64,000 nt of DNA from Larus michahellis (Eukaryota; Chordata; Aves; Charadriiformes; Laridae). Of this stretch, positions 28,601-37,000 are shown piece after piece. The position numbers and the translations under genes were made by a program. The DNA lies in the NCBI RefSeq assembly GCF_964199755.1, contig NC_133896.1, positions 63,777,142 to 63,841,141 on the forward strand. Direction: 5' to 3'. The notes beneath the pieces were generated by a model, which was given only the letters and a program-made list of their open reading frames with translations, searched no databases and had not been told where the DNA came from. Position 1 is the first letter of the stretch. Every line of letters begins with the position of its first letter.

Positions 28601-31600
28601 TGCTGCTTGTTTGTACAGCACTGTATAAACTGACAGTATTGCATGCCATCAATGATTTATAATTTATATTGCCGGGAGGATGCTTAATTCCCTCACATTC
28701 ACTCATTAATCTTTTAGTATATACATATTTGATTAAAAATAAACTTTCCACAGTTAATCTTGCTTTCGCTCTTCCCTGCCCTTTCCTTTGTTGTCTTAGT
28801 TTTTCTCCCTTTGTCTTTGATTATCATCTCCTGTTTCAGTGCTCTTTTCCCATGTTCTTTCTCTGGGATTTTCTGTGATTTTAAGAGGTGCTTGCATTCC
28901 TCAGGGCGTAGAAGGCTTGGTGTGTGGGGAGTTTCTGACATGTTTTTGTGACTGGGCAATATTTAAATACACTCTTCTTTCATATCAATCTGCAGAACAG
29001 ACAGAAAAGTTGGGGACAGCTGGCATTGCCTGTTGAAGTAATATCTGTGATGATTCTGCCGTGCTCGAAAGCTGTGATACATTAACGCTGTAACTTTCTG
29101 CTGTCCCCTTTGCTATTTGTGTGTTGCTGTCTGTCTGGAGAGGGGCCCAAACTGAGGGGTTACTGCCTGGGGTGCGCTGTACCCCTTGTCAAAGGTCAGC
29201 CAAAAGGTTATGTGTGTGTTCAGTCAGGAGGCCAGAGGCAGGTCAGCGTACCCAAGAGCTTCTGCTTACTGTGCAGCAGCGCACTATTCTTTAACAGTTG
29301 AACCAGTGACAGGACAGCAACCTAAGTCTTGAAAAAGACCACGTGGCACTTGCATGACCAGCTTTAAGACAGGCAGCTGCCTTCTATGTGCTCCCGTTTG
29401 ACATCCACAGAAGTAGGAAAGTAGCACTTCCGTAAGTACAGTACAGAAATAAGAATCTCACCAGCACCAGAAGAGAGACAGTAACTGACAAACCCGGGTG
29501 TATTATTTGAAATAGGTAAAATTATGGTGTTCCTGGGCGTTTCTTCACAAGAATGATATAAAAGCAGCTAGTAAGAAACTTCATGCTGACTGGTGTTGAT
29601 GTGAGAAGAGGTTGGTTGGTTGTTTTTTAGATGGTAGTTTAGTGGTTCGGTGTAACTAATTCTATCAGGTTTTTTGGCTTAGGGTTGCTTAGGTTGCTGG
29701 TAAGTTATGTGGGTGTGTGGAACACAAGGAGATGGTAGTCATTGATTGCAGGAACTGTACAGGTCAGCATGTAAGTGAGGAGCACAAAACTGTCCTGTGT
29801 GTTCAAATATACAAAACAGTATGCTCAAATATATTCAGTGAGCCTCAGAACTGAAGCTGGTTGGAGGTTGTCAGTGAACACTGTTATATGTATTGAGTGC
29901 AGCAGAAGAGGAAATGTCTATTTCACTTTCACAGTTAAACCCACAAATATTTGTATACGCACATAACCTCTAAGTTTACCAAATGCATAGTGACTTACCA
30001 GCCCGTAATGACATCATCCCTAAAGATGGCTATTTCCTAAAGAATCCTCTCTTTACCTTACCTCTCTTTTGCTTTGAACAGAAGTCAAAAGATGCGTGAT
30101 CCACATGCGTGCCCTGCAGGGAGTCAGTGCATCCAAGCCAGCAGATGCATCTTGCAGCTTCCAGAGGTGAGAAGCTGAGGGAGCTGGAAAACTGTCACTT
30201 TATTTCCTCGTGCCTGTTGATGCTGCACATTAAGAACTCCCTACTCCAAATCTGGGAGGTTGATTACACTGCCAGTGAAACACAGTTTCTCAGTGCAGCA
30301 GCTCAGTCCCTGACTAGGAGACACTGGGAAAGTGGTCTGTAAACCAGAGGGGGAACTTCATTCTGCCAGTAAATAGTGACAGACCTTTTATGTAGACAGT
30401 GGTCGTAGCTGTTGCATATGCACACCTTCTCCTCCTTAGTACTGAATACTGAATTCCTCATCTACGTTTTACTCTAGAAAGGATTGTGCTGTAGAGAAGA
30501 TAAATATTAGAAGCTTTGTGGAGACCAAGGAGGGTGACTCAAGGCAGCGGGGCTCAGGTCACTATAGGGAACTGTCTTGAAACTTTGAATAGATGAGGCT
30601 GAAAAAGAAGCCAAAACTGTGTCCACCTGTGTAGTTTAGATTAATCTTTTGTTAATTAAAGATTAGAAAGAATCTTTAGATTCTTAGATGGAAGAATCTT
30701 AGAATTCTAGAATTCTTAGATTCTTAGATGGAAGAATCTTAGAATTCTAGAATTCTTAGATTCTTAGATGGAAGAATCTTAGAATTCTAGAATTCTTAGA
30801 TTCTTAGATGGAAGAATCTTAGAATTCTAGAATTCTTAGATTCTTAGATGGAAGAATCTTAGAATTCTAGAATTCTTAGATTCTTAGATGGAAGAATCTT
30901 AGAATTCTAGAATTCTAAGATTCTTAGAAATCTTAGAAGAATCTTAGATTCTTCTTAGAAGGAAGAGGCTGTTATTGCAGGCTTGGGGAGGACTATTTCT
31001 TGTTTTAGCAAGGACATGAAGTCAGTCTCAGATAATTTCTATCTTCAAATGATCTATTCTATATTCAGCAAATATTAAGAGAGAATAGAACATGCCAAAA
31101 GGTGGAAAAATCTGTGGCTACAATGTGAAAATCATGAATTATGATGTCTTGCTTAGGCAGCATCCTAATACTTGCATCAAGCTTGTATCATGTCAGTTTT
31201 GTGATTCTGAAAGAATACTCTAGAGTGCTAGGCTAAGTACAGCTGTGCCATAACTAAGGGTTGTGGTATAAAATGAGCTCTTCATACTGCAACTGCTGTG
31301 AAGACATTTGGAGTACGTGTGCATGGCACAAAGCAGTGCTTTTCAATTCCTTGACCTAGCTTTCATGAAGGAACTGGAGGCAGCTCAGCTGAGTCTCACC
31401 AGCTTTGCAGAGAAGCGGGATACGTTGATCCAGGTGGACTGCTGTACCCCTGACTTCCAGGACCTATGCTACTTTCTCTAACCTGTGCTGTTCTGGTGTA
31501 CAAGTTCACTTGGAGCTAGTTTGAGTATCCACATAACATAGCCTTACCTTGAGTCAAGTGCATGCAAAGCAGTCACTAAATTTGGTTAGATAAAGTCAAC

Positions 31601-32295
31601 CTGCCATTTTGATGAATGGTTTTGATAATTGGTGACTGTCAGCGTTACAGAAAATGCTCAAGAAAATTCTACTGCTGAGTAATTCCTGACCCATGAATTG
31701 CTTTGCATCTCACATTTCAGATTGATATAGTAAAACAATACCAAAAGGTGTTTGTAACATGGATTTAATAGGAGTTATTTAACAGGCACTTCTGCAGATT
31801 AGCTTGTGTCACCACTGGCAGACCAAGATCTAAGTGCATGTAATTGTACTTCCAATAGCAAAGACTCCATCAGTATAAACAACGTGGGTCATTAAAGCAT
31901 TTAATTATCACCAATTAGCAACTAAGTGAGGTAACATCTTATGCAACAGATGTGATATATTATGTGCAGTGAAAGGTAGCTCTCGCTGCGTTGTTGAGAC
32001 CAAATGGGCTGGAGGGCACAGGGAGGGGGTCATCTTGGTTAGAGCTCAGCTAAATATTCAACTATAGTCTATTAGTAAAACTGGGTACCAGTATTACAGC
32101 ATGCCGAAATAATCTGTTTGATGTTTAACCCTGACCAGCACTGTTATCTGTACACAGGGCACTGAGGGATCCTTTGGCATTGATAATGAAGAGTATGAAG
32201 CTATGCCTGTGGAGGTGAAACTATTACCCCGCAAACTCCGGTTCTTCTGTGATCCCAGAATGAGAGAGCAGATGCTCCATGCAGCAGTACAATGA
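4643..32295 (+). CDS. AGK: AGK, acylglycerol kinase, mitochondrial (14 coding exons, 5' end missing)
   Basis: AGK phosphorylates diacylglycerol and monoacylglycerol to phosphatidic and lysophosphatidic acid. It is also a structural subunit of the TIM22 carrier translocase of the inner mitochondrial membrane; both roles are known for the family. Fourteen exons join in frame to 387 complete codons plus one split Cys codon, colinear with human AGK from about residue 35 to the stop (human length 422). The diacylglycerol-kinase signature [10 protein letters not shown] lies in the exon at 11362, with its last glycine at about residue 126, the position whose loss inactivates human AGK. The C-terminal block [15 protein letters not shown] is in the last exon. 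The N-terminal ~34 residues, which carry the membrane segment, were not found in 1-4642 and should lie to the left. DENND11 follows tail to tail. Exon coordinates are listed separately. Gene identity is very secure. Confidence 0.97.
4683..9032 (+). other. AGK intron containing the CR1 copy
   Basis: A 4.35 kb intron between two AGK exons. Apart from the CR1 tail at about 5100-5545, I see no gene or recognisable repeat. Short open frames near 8546-8819 are purine-rich and resemble nothing I know. Confidence 0.75.
5100..5545 (+). mobile_element. CR1 LINE, 3' end fragment
   Basis: A 5'-truncated CR1 non-LTR retrotransposon in sense orientation inside an AGK intron. The reading frame 5100-5453 is the C-terminus of the CR1 ORF2 polyprotein ([20 protein letters not shown], then [17 protein letters not shown] and a stop). 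It is followed by the typical CR1 3' UTR (ACTAGATGATCTCTAAGGTC, CCTTCCAACC) and ends in the octamer microsatellite ATTCTGTG ATTCTGTG at about 5523-5540. The last ~117 codons are still open, so the copy is fairly young, but it lacks the reverse transcriptase and cannot move by itself. Confidence 0.95.
9033..9112 (+). CDS. AGK: AGK exon encoding [10 protein letters not shown]...NPAACK
   Basis: 80 nt, acceptor CACTTAG and donor GTAAAA. It encodes about residues 48-73, ending in [13 protein letters not shown] at the start of the kinase domain, plus two bases of a Gly codon completed by the exon at 10358. The short variable stretch ELIPSSMPL corresponds to QLIPPNAQV in human. Confidence 0.95.
10358..10433 (+). 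CDS. AGK: AGK exon encoding [16 protein letters not shown]...VTVVK
   Basis: 76 nt, acceptor TTTCTAG and donor GTAAGG. Its first base completes Gly74, then 25 codons read [20 protein letters not shown] followed by VTVVK. This is the alpha/beta start of the lipid-kinase catalytic domain. It ends in phase 0. Confidence 0.96.
11362..11454 (+). CDS. AGK: AGK exon with the GGDGT catalytic motif
   Basis: 93 nt (31 codons), phase 0 on both sides, acceptor TTCTTCAG and donor GTACTG. It encodes [18 protein letters not shown] then [18 protein letters not shown] is the nucleotide-binding motif shared by diacylglycerol, sphingosine and ceramide kinases. Human AGK has V and L where this sequence has I (IIIAGG) and V (GTVQ), both conservative changes. 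Confidence 0.97.
12422..12454 (+). CDS. AGK: AGK 33-nt mini-exon encoding [11 protein letters not shown]
   Basis: A short exon of 11 codons, phase 0 on both sides, acceptor TTTTTCAG and donor [17 protein letters not shown] aligns with human VVTGVLRRTDE directly after GGDGT..QE. Skipping it would keep the frame but remove part of the catalytic core. Confidence 0.94.
14455..14549 (+). CDS. AGK: AGK exon encoding [17 protein letters not shown]...NQV
   Basis: 95 nt, acceptor TGTCCAG and donor GTAAGT. It encodes [15 protein letters not shown] then [16 protein letters not shown] and two bases of a Gln codon. The PLG loop corresponds to the second conserved block of the lipid-kinase fold. Human AGK reads PLGETSSLSH where this sequence reads [10 protein letters not shown] (see findings). 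Confidence 0.95.
16651..16720 (+). CDS. AGK: AGK exon encoding [20 protein letters not shown]
   Basis: 70 nt, acceptor TTTTGCAG and donor GTAAAA. Its first base completes Gln173, then 23 codons end in ...PLDVLQIK in phase 0. Nearly identical to human [20 protein letters not shown]. Confidence 0.96.
17416..17439. repeat. 24-bp perfect AT palindrome
   Basis: TATAGAAATATA followed directly by its reverse complement. It lies about 70 bp before an AGK exon and could form a hairpin or cruciform. Sequences like this arise easily in AT-rich introns. Confidence 0.8.
17507..17586 (+). CDS. AGK: AGK exon encoding [20 protein letters not shown]
   Basis: 80 nt, acceptor CTTTACAG and donor GTAAGA. It encodes 26 codons ending AGVKVS plus two bases of a Lys codon. 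Strongly conserved with human ([20 protein letters not shown]). A 24-bp AT palindrome lies about 70 bp upstream in the intron. Confidence 0.96.
19704..19761 (+). CDS. AGK: AGK exon encoding [19 protein letters not shown]
   Basis: 58 nt, acceptor TTTTTCAG and donor GTAAAG. Its first base completes Lys223, then 19 codons read [19 protein letters not shown]. Human has [13 protein letters not shown] in the second half. It ends in phase 0. Confidence 0.96.
19958..19979 (+). repeat. Poly(A) run of 22
   Basis: An uninterrupted run of 22 A in an AGK intron. No LINE/SINE body or target-site duplication is evident beside it, so it is treated as a mononucleotide microsatellite. Confidence 0.85.
22102..22249 (+). 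CDS. AGK: AGK exon encoding [20 protein letters not shown]
   Basis: 148 nt, acceptor ATCCAAG and donor GTGAGG. It encodes 49 codons: the conserved EWPQ..GPTERPP block, a proline/glutamate linker ([11 protein letters not shown]) and the basic segment [17 protein letters not shown], then one base of a Glu codon. The proline-rich linker is the least conserved part relative to human. Confidence 0.95.
22647..22666 (+). repeat. Poly(G) run of 20
   Basis: Twenty consecutive G in an AGK intron, preceded by GGGG TC. Another G-rich stretch (G6 T G4 T G4) lies at 22314-22329, about 65 nt after the donor at 22250. Long G runs can form stacked G-quadruplexes and are often miscounted in sequencing. Confidence 0.85.
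23375..23472 (+). CDS. AGK: AGK exon encoding [20 protein letters not shown]
   Basis: 98 nt, acceptor ATTCGCAG and donor GTAAGA. Its first two bases complete Glu292, then 32 codons end [12 protein letters not shown] in phase 0. Matches human [20 protein letters not shown]. Confidence 0.95.
25711..25781 (+). CDS. AGK: AGK exon encoding [20 protein letters not shown]
   Basis: 71 nt, acceptor TTTCATAG and donor GTGAGT. It encodes 23 codons ending FVNR and two bases of a Gly codon. Aligns with human SKEDFLNICIEPDTISKGDF. The following intron (4.3 kb) is about as long as the one at 4683-9032. Confidence 0.95.
30082..30166 (+). CDS. AGK: AGK exon encoding [20 protein letters not shown]
   Basis: 85 nt, acceptor TTGAACAG and donor GTGAGA. 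Its first base completes Gly348, then 28 codons end RCILQLPE. This is the most divergent exon (human SRKVRNPKLHVEGTECLQAS), but both splice sites, both phases and the pattern C..QAS.C.L..PE agree, so it is a real exon. Confidence 0.93.
30681..30920. repeat. 40-bp minisatellite, six head-to-tail copies
   Basis: Six contiguous 40-bp units start at 30681, 30721, 30761, 30801, 30841 and 30881. The first five are identical; the sixth has one change (T to A at 30917). Degenerate related sequence flanks the array from about 30661 to 30966. Each unit contains the 16-bp palindrome AGAATTCTAGAATTCT and the stem pair GATTCTT / AAGAATC. It lies in the last AGK intron. Its homogeneity implies recent expansion, so copy number is likely variable. 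Confidence 0.95.
32158..32295 (+). CDS. AGK: AGK last coding exon and stop
   Basis: 138 nt of coding sequence after the acceptor TACACAG, entered in phase 0 and ended by TGA at 32293-32295. It encodes [20 protein letters not shown] then [20 protein letters not shown] and HAAVQ. Human ends KREQMLTSPTQ, so only the last few residues differ. Confidence 0.97.
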   Translation, partial: GTEGSFGIDNEEYEAMPVEVKLLPRKLRFFCDPRMREQMLHAAVQ

Positions 32296-32640
32296 GAATT
32301 TATGTCAAAGGGACCAAGGTTTACCAGTCTTATCAGGGTCTCTTCAAGGCACACGAGACCTCACTGACTTGATAAGCCCCACCAGACTGATAAGCCATTT
32401 GGCTATTTTTAAGCACAAGGTATTTCCAGTGGAAGAAGCTAATTTGGCTAGTCTCAAAGGGGTTAAAAATGCAAATGAAAATGCTAAGAAATGCATGGTA
32501 ATTTGATGGCATCTTTTTTTCCCCCCAAAGAAGTCATCAGTGTTCCATTTACAGCACTGCAGGCTGAGTGCTGTGTGCCAGATGCTACTGCTTTAATGCA
32601 ATTGTATATTAAAGTAAAATGAAAGCACACTTGTCATTGT
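32296..32640 (+). other. AGK: AGK probable 3' UTR
   Basis: Non-coding sequence directly after the AGK stop. An ATTAAA at 32608-32613 followed by T/GT-rich sequence (from about 32630) is a reasonable polyadenylation signal, giving a 3' UTR of roughly 330 nt. A longer form using AATAAA at 33967-33972 cannot be excluded. The exact end is inferred. Confidence 0.5.
32608..32613 (+). terminator. Candidate AGK polyadenylation signal ATTAAA
   Basis: ATTAAA is the second most common vertebrate poly(A) hexamer. It lies about 315 nt past the AGK stop and is followed within 15-30 nt by a T/GT-rich stretch. Confidence 0.45.
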
Positions 32641-34030
32641 GTTTTAAGAGTTTAGGTCTCCTTTACCTATGTATAAATCTCGCAAAACCTGGGATCTTTT
32701 GAAAAATTTATTTTGGGGGAGTAATGTGAGGGAGGTCTATGAAATGTTGGAATTGCCACATTAAAACAGGTGGTTGGTTATCTCCTCTGTCACAAAATAA
32801 CTTTGAGATCGGTGATACAAAGCTTCAGATGAAGTTTAAAAACTCCCCGTATGTATCTGGATAAGATATTTGTGTTGTTTTCTTCATCTTGCCAGATTCA
32901 ACAGCACAGAGTTCCAGTTAATAATATAGTAGAAATACATTCCTTGATTTTAGGTATGTTATAGAGAAGCAAATTGGAAAATGTCATAACTGACCCACAG
33001 CTGTATGAAGTACATGTGGAAAGACTCTTTAACAAGTCACATGAGTCTTTTTTGTAAGTATTCCTTTTATTCCTGTAGTAGTATAGCACAAATAAGGGCA
33101 TCCAAATAACATTTTTATTCCTTGTACCTGGTTGCTCTTCTCTTTAATGTAAACAGTGCTCATCACTCCTTATGCAACCTACATTCCCTGGAGCTGGTGC
33201 TGTAATTAGTTTTGTTGCTTTTCTGAGCTTTTGTTTATAGCTTCACTTTAATTGCTGAAAGGAAATATTATTGACTTGGGCAAGGTTATCTGTTGCCCTT
33301 CTTATTATAACTTAAAAGTTCACATGATTCTGCCTTGCTTACTGGAAGAAAAAAAATTGATCCTTATTTTTCTGATGTGATTGTTATTTGTACGTAGTCT
33401 CCATATTATGCTGTGATCTCCCGTAAGTTCATCTGTTGGTTCTTTGCTGTAATCAAAGTAAGGGCATTAGTGAATTGATTTCGAGCAGCTTTGTTAAAGA
33501 CTTTGTTAAGGACTGGGTCCTGGCCGCATGCTGCTGTAACAGCATCCTCTGCTGGAGACTTGCTAAAGGAAAAGTGTTTTGAAAGGGGAAGTAGGGTTGG
33601 CTTTTTGGGTGATGCCGAAATCAAACGGAATGCTGTCCTTCCCTTGACTACAGTGTGGAGAAACTAATTACCTAAGCTATTGGGGCAAGCACTCATCCCT
33701 TTGTTGACCGAGACCGAGGGGAGTAGAAACCTAGTTCGTTTTAATAGTTATGCTGGTGATAGGGCCTGTGTTCTGTCTGTCTTCTGATTTGCAGCAATTA
33801 GTGTCCAGTGGACCTCTGGGATACTCTCCAAGGAATACATTGGCTGGGCTGGGCTCTGCTCTTTTTGCTTGCCACAGAGACAGCCGGAACGTTGCTCTGC
33901 AGCCACTGTCTCGGAGTCAGGGGCGGTTCTCAGCAGTTGAGTTTTTCATCAAGCTGATGCTTCTGTAATAAAATTAGCAATGCTTCTGCTCAAGTGGCAG
34001 GAAAGACAAGGCAGCAGCCATTTCAAAAAG
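32641..34030. other. Junction between the converging 3' ends of AGK and DENND11
   Basis: No coding exon seen. On the minus strand, AATAAA hexamers at 33114-33119 and 33066-33071 could end the DENND11 transcript. On the plus strand, AATAAA at 33967-33972 could end a longer AGK transcript. Otherwise I see no repeat or gene here. Confidence 0.5.
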
Positions 34031-37000
34031 GTAAGCTTTAATTGTATTTAAAAAATACCCATGTTTTAGTAAGCAGTTTCTCTACACAGCCACAGGCCTA
34101 TGAGAGCAACCACACATCTGCAAGATGCAAACAACATCAGAGCTGTTAGGACTACAACCAGCCTGCCGCTAGGGGTGAGATGATAAGAACTAACTTCTGG
34201 CTCATCTGTACCATTTTACAGGGAAAATGACTAATTCTCTTCCGTAGTATCAGACACGCAGCTCCCACTGCAGTGTGATTCCTTGCCTGAGGGTAACCAA
34301 GAGCTCCCTTCAGAATTGGTCTTGTTAATGCTGCTCTGATGTTAAAGTACCAAGGGTTGTCCGAGACACAGGCTGATTTTTAAATATTTGTATCAGCATA
34401 AGCTGAGTAGCTTGTATGAATACCAGTCAAGTAATTTTTTCCCCTTCCTCTACAATTCAGAGGTCTTCCAGTGTGGAGTGGTTCTAGACTTCTGAACTGC
34501 AACATTGAGAGGGGAGGTGTGAGGAAAACATTACATAAAATAAGCAGGGGCTGAATCCGCTATCTACAGTGTTGAGGAAAGGGCTCAGTTCTCATATTTC
34601 TGACAGCAAAACAAACAACTTTCTTCGTATGAACTCCAAGACGGGAAGCAGGAGTAGAATCGTAGGTCCCACTCATGAAAACACTTATCCTGGCTTCAAT
34701 TTACAGTCCATTCTAGAAGGACTTAAATACTGTAAAATAAATAAATAGAAAGGATAACAACCTAATGATGGACCAGCCCAAGGCACCTGTTTGTTTAAAC
34801 CACAATTAAACATTCCCGTTTGAATGACATGTTGCATTAACCAGGACCTGAAATCCTGGTTCACAGGCATTTAGCACCCTCTGTTTCAGACAGCCATACT
34901 ATTCTGTTAAGTCACTACATTTCAGTCCCTCACAAAGGACTTAACGTGTTGTCTTCTTCCATAATCGCTAGACCACTAGCTCGTGGCGGGGGGAGCAGAA
35001 AGGAGACAGCAACTAGCTTAGAATAGCTGTGATGAGAAAATGTGCGTTAGTACGCATGCTTTGTACCTAGACTTTTGCATTAGGACAAAATGCTCTTGCC
35101 CTGCTATTCCAGAAACCACTGCCTTTCCCCCTCCCAAAGCAAAGCGTGCCTGTCCCTTGCATAGTCTGTCAACAAGAGGGCCACTGCTACTCCTAGCTTT
35201 TTGTCCATTAACTTTGGTAGTTCTTAAAATGGAAAAAGTATTAGAGTAGCACTGCTTTACAGAATAAGCTGTACAGTAAGCTACTTTCCCTTGAAAAGGT
35301 GATGGAACTTTCTGCTGCCCTTAAGGATGACAGATAGGCGAGCTCATCTCCTGTGAGACACATGACCATTAGCTCTAACATACATTGGAGTAACCACTTC
35401 ATATGTGCTCGAAAAGAAGGTATTAGCATGTCTCTAAGACTAATCTGAACTCTTAATTCATAAAATGCCTTTTTCCTGATGTCCATTAGAGCTGTTAGTT
35501 GTACGTGGTTCTACGTAGCTTGGCCTAACCTTGCAGTGAGAAGACTTTTGCATGATTTAAGTGTCTGGCATGCTATCCCTTGTTCAGATTGAAAACCTAG
35601 CTTTTATTTCTCTCCCAAGATAGTATAATTCAATAATATATCCAATCCAGATAGTACAAGTAGTAATAATTCATTACTTGATTATACATTTATTTGCAAC
35701 TTGTGTTAAGATGCAGCTAGGAAGCTCTTGCTCTCCTGTTTAAACTCAAGCAAGTACCAATTGAGAACCTGCAATGGCTGTACTGCAACTTGGGTGTTAA
35801 AGAGAGGAACATACCAGACTGTCTACTAGGGCACAGGGTACATACATGGTTACTGTAACCACCATTCAGCATGGGCTCTGATCACAAGCAACTGACCAGA
35901 GACATCACACCAAAGACATTGAAGGCACCACTGTAAAGGCAAAGTACTTCCAATGGAGAAGAGGATTTTTGTTCTAATCAGCAACATCCTACCTTATTCC
36001 ACACTTTTCTCCCGCTTTTAGTTCAAAATACACTAAGTAACTGTCTCCCTTCCAGCTCCTAGTATTCAAAACTATTGCAACTATTAAGTGCCAAGGAGGG
36101 GATTTTAAATGTATGCACTTAACTGTTTTACCTTGAATTATGTTCTCTCCCAGAAAGATAAGATTCAGTAAAGTTGGTTCCAAACAAAACCAGCCTGTTC
36201 AACAAGCCCTTATGGCCCAAGCTGTAGCCATTTGTTTGTATTATGTAACTATTTATCAAGGATTTTCCACACACAACAACAATTAAAGCAGTGTCTATTA
36301 GAAAAAGAGTGCAGGTGGAAAGTTCTTCTGCAGTGAATCAAATAAGGAAGGGTTAGGACAGAGAATTCTTTTTGTTCCGTTTTCTGTCTTTTGTAGCAGT
36401 CACCTGCCAAGAGAGGCCGTAGAGAAGTAAAATTACAAGGAAGAGCAAAATAGGCTGCAGCTGTCCAGCTGGGATGGCGCATGGATGCTACTTTTACAGT
36501 CTGCTTACAAATCTGCTTGCTTTGACGCTTCTGCACCCACCCTACTTCTAGCAACTGAAGACCTAGTTTCTGGAAAGCAGATGTTAAGTAAGTGTCAAAT
36601 GGCAATTTCAGGAGGCTCTGCTCGGTGGACTCTAGCAGTGCTGTCTAGTAGACCTGATGTTCTGACAGCTTGTAAACACAGTGTCCTAATGCAGGGTGTT
36701 AGAAAGCCTCTGACTGCAGAGGCCGTAAAATTTCAACGACAAATTAAAGGTTTGTTCCAATTTAGTTCAACAAAAGAATTACTGATAGCACAGAGAACAG
36801 AAAGTCATTAACAGCTGACCACAGCTAAACGTTCAAGAAAGTGAGAGGAAGAATTACTAGAGTTCCCTTTTTTGCATCTGAAGGAAGTTAAGTAAGTGAC
36901 AGCAATACAGTGCCAGCTATACTTCCTCAGCGATCTTCACCGCAGACAGCATGTTAAAACTAAAGTGGAAATTAGAAAAAAGCATGGAGATTGTGGGTCA

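Larger units (their letters stand above)
9113..32157 (+). other. Remaining AGK introns (twelve)
   Basis: Introns at 9113-10357, 10434-11361, 11455-12421, 12455-14454, 14550-16650, 16721-17506, 17587-19703, 19762-22101, 22250-23374, 23473-25710, 25782-30081 and 30167-32157. All begin GT and end AG. Nothing coding was recognised in them. Distinct contents are the 24-bp palindrome near 17416, a 22-A run at 19958, a 20-G run at 22647 and the 40-bp tandem repeat at 30681, each listed separately. Confidence 0.8.

Noticed and set aside
36249-36811. Frames of 108-118 codons in the presumed DENND11 3' UTR
   Set aside because: They occur on both strands with no recognisable domain, and the interval is better explained as untranslated sequence.
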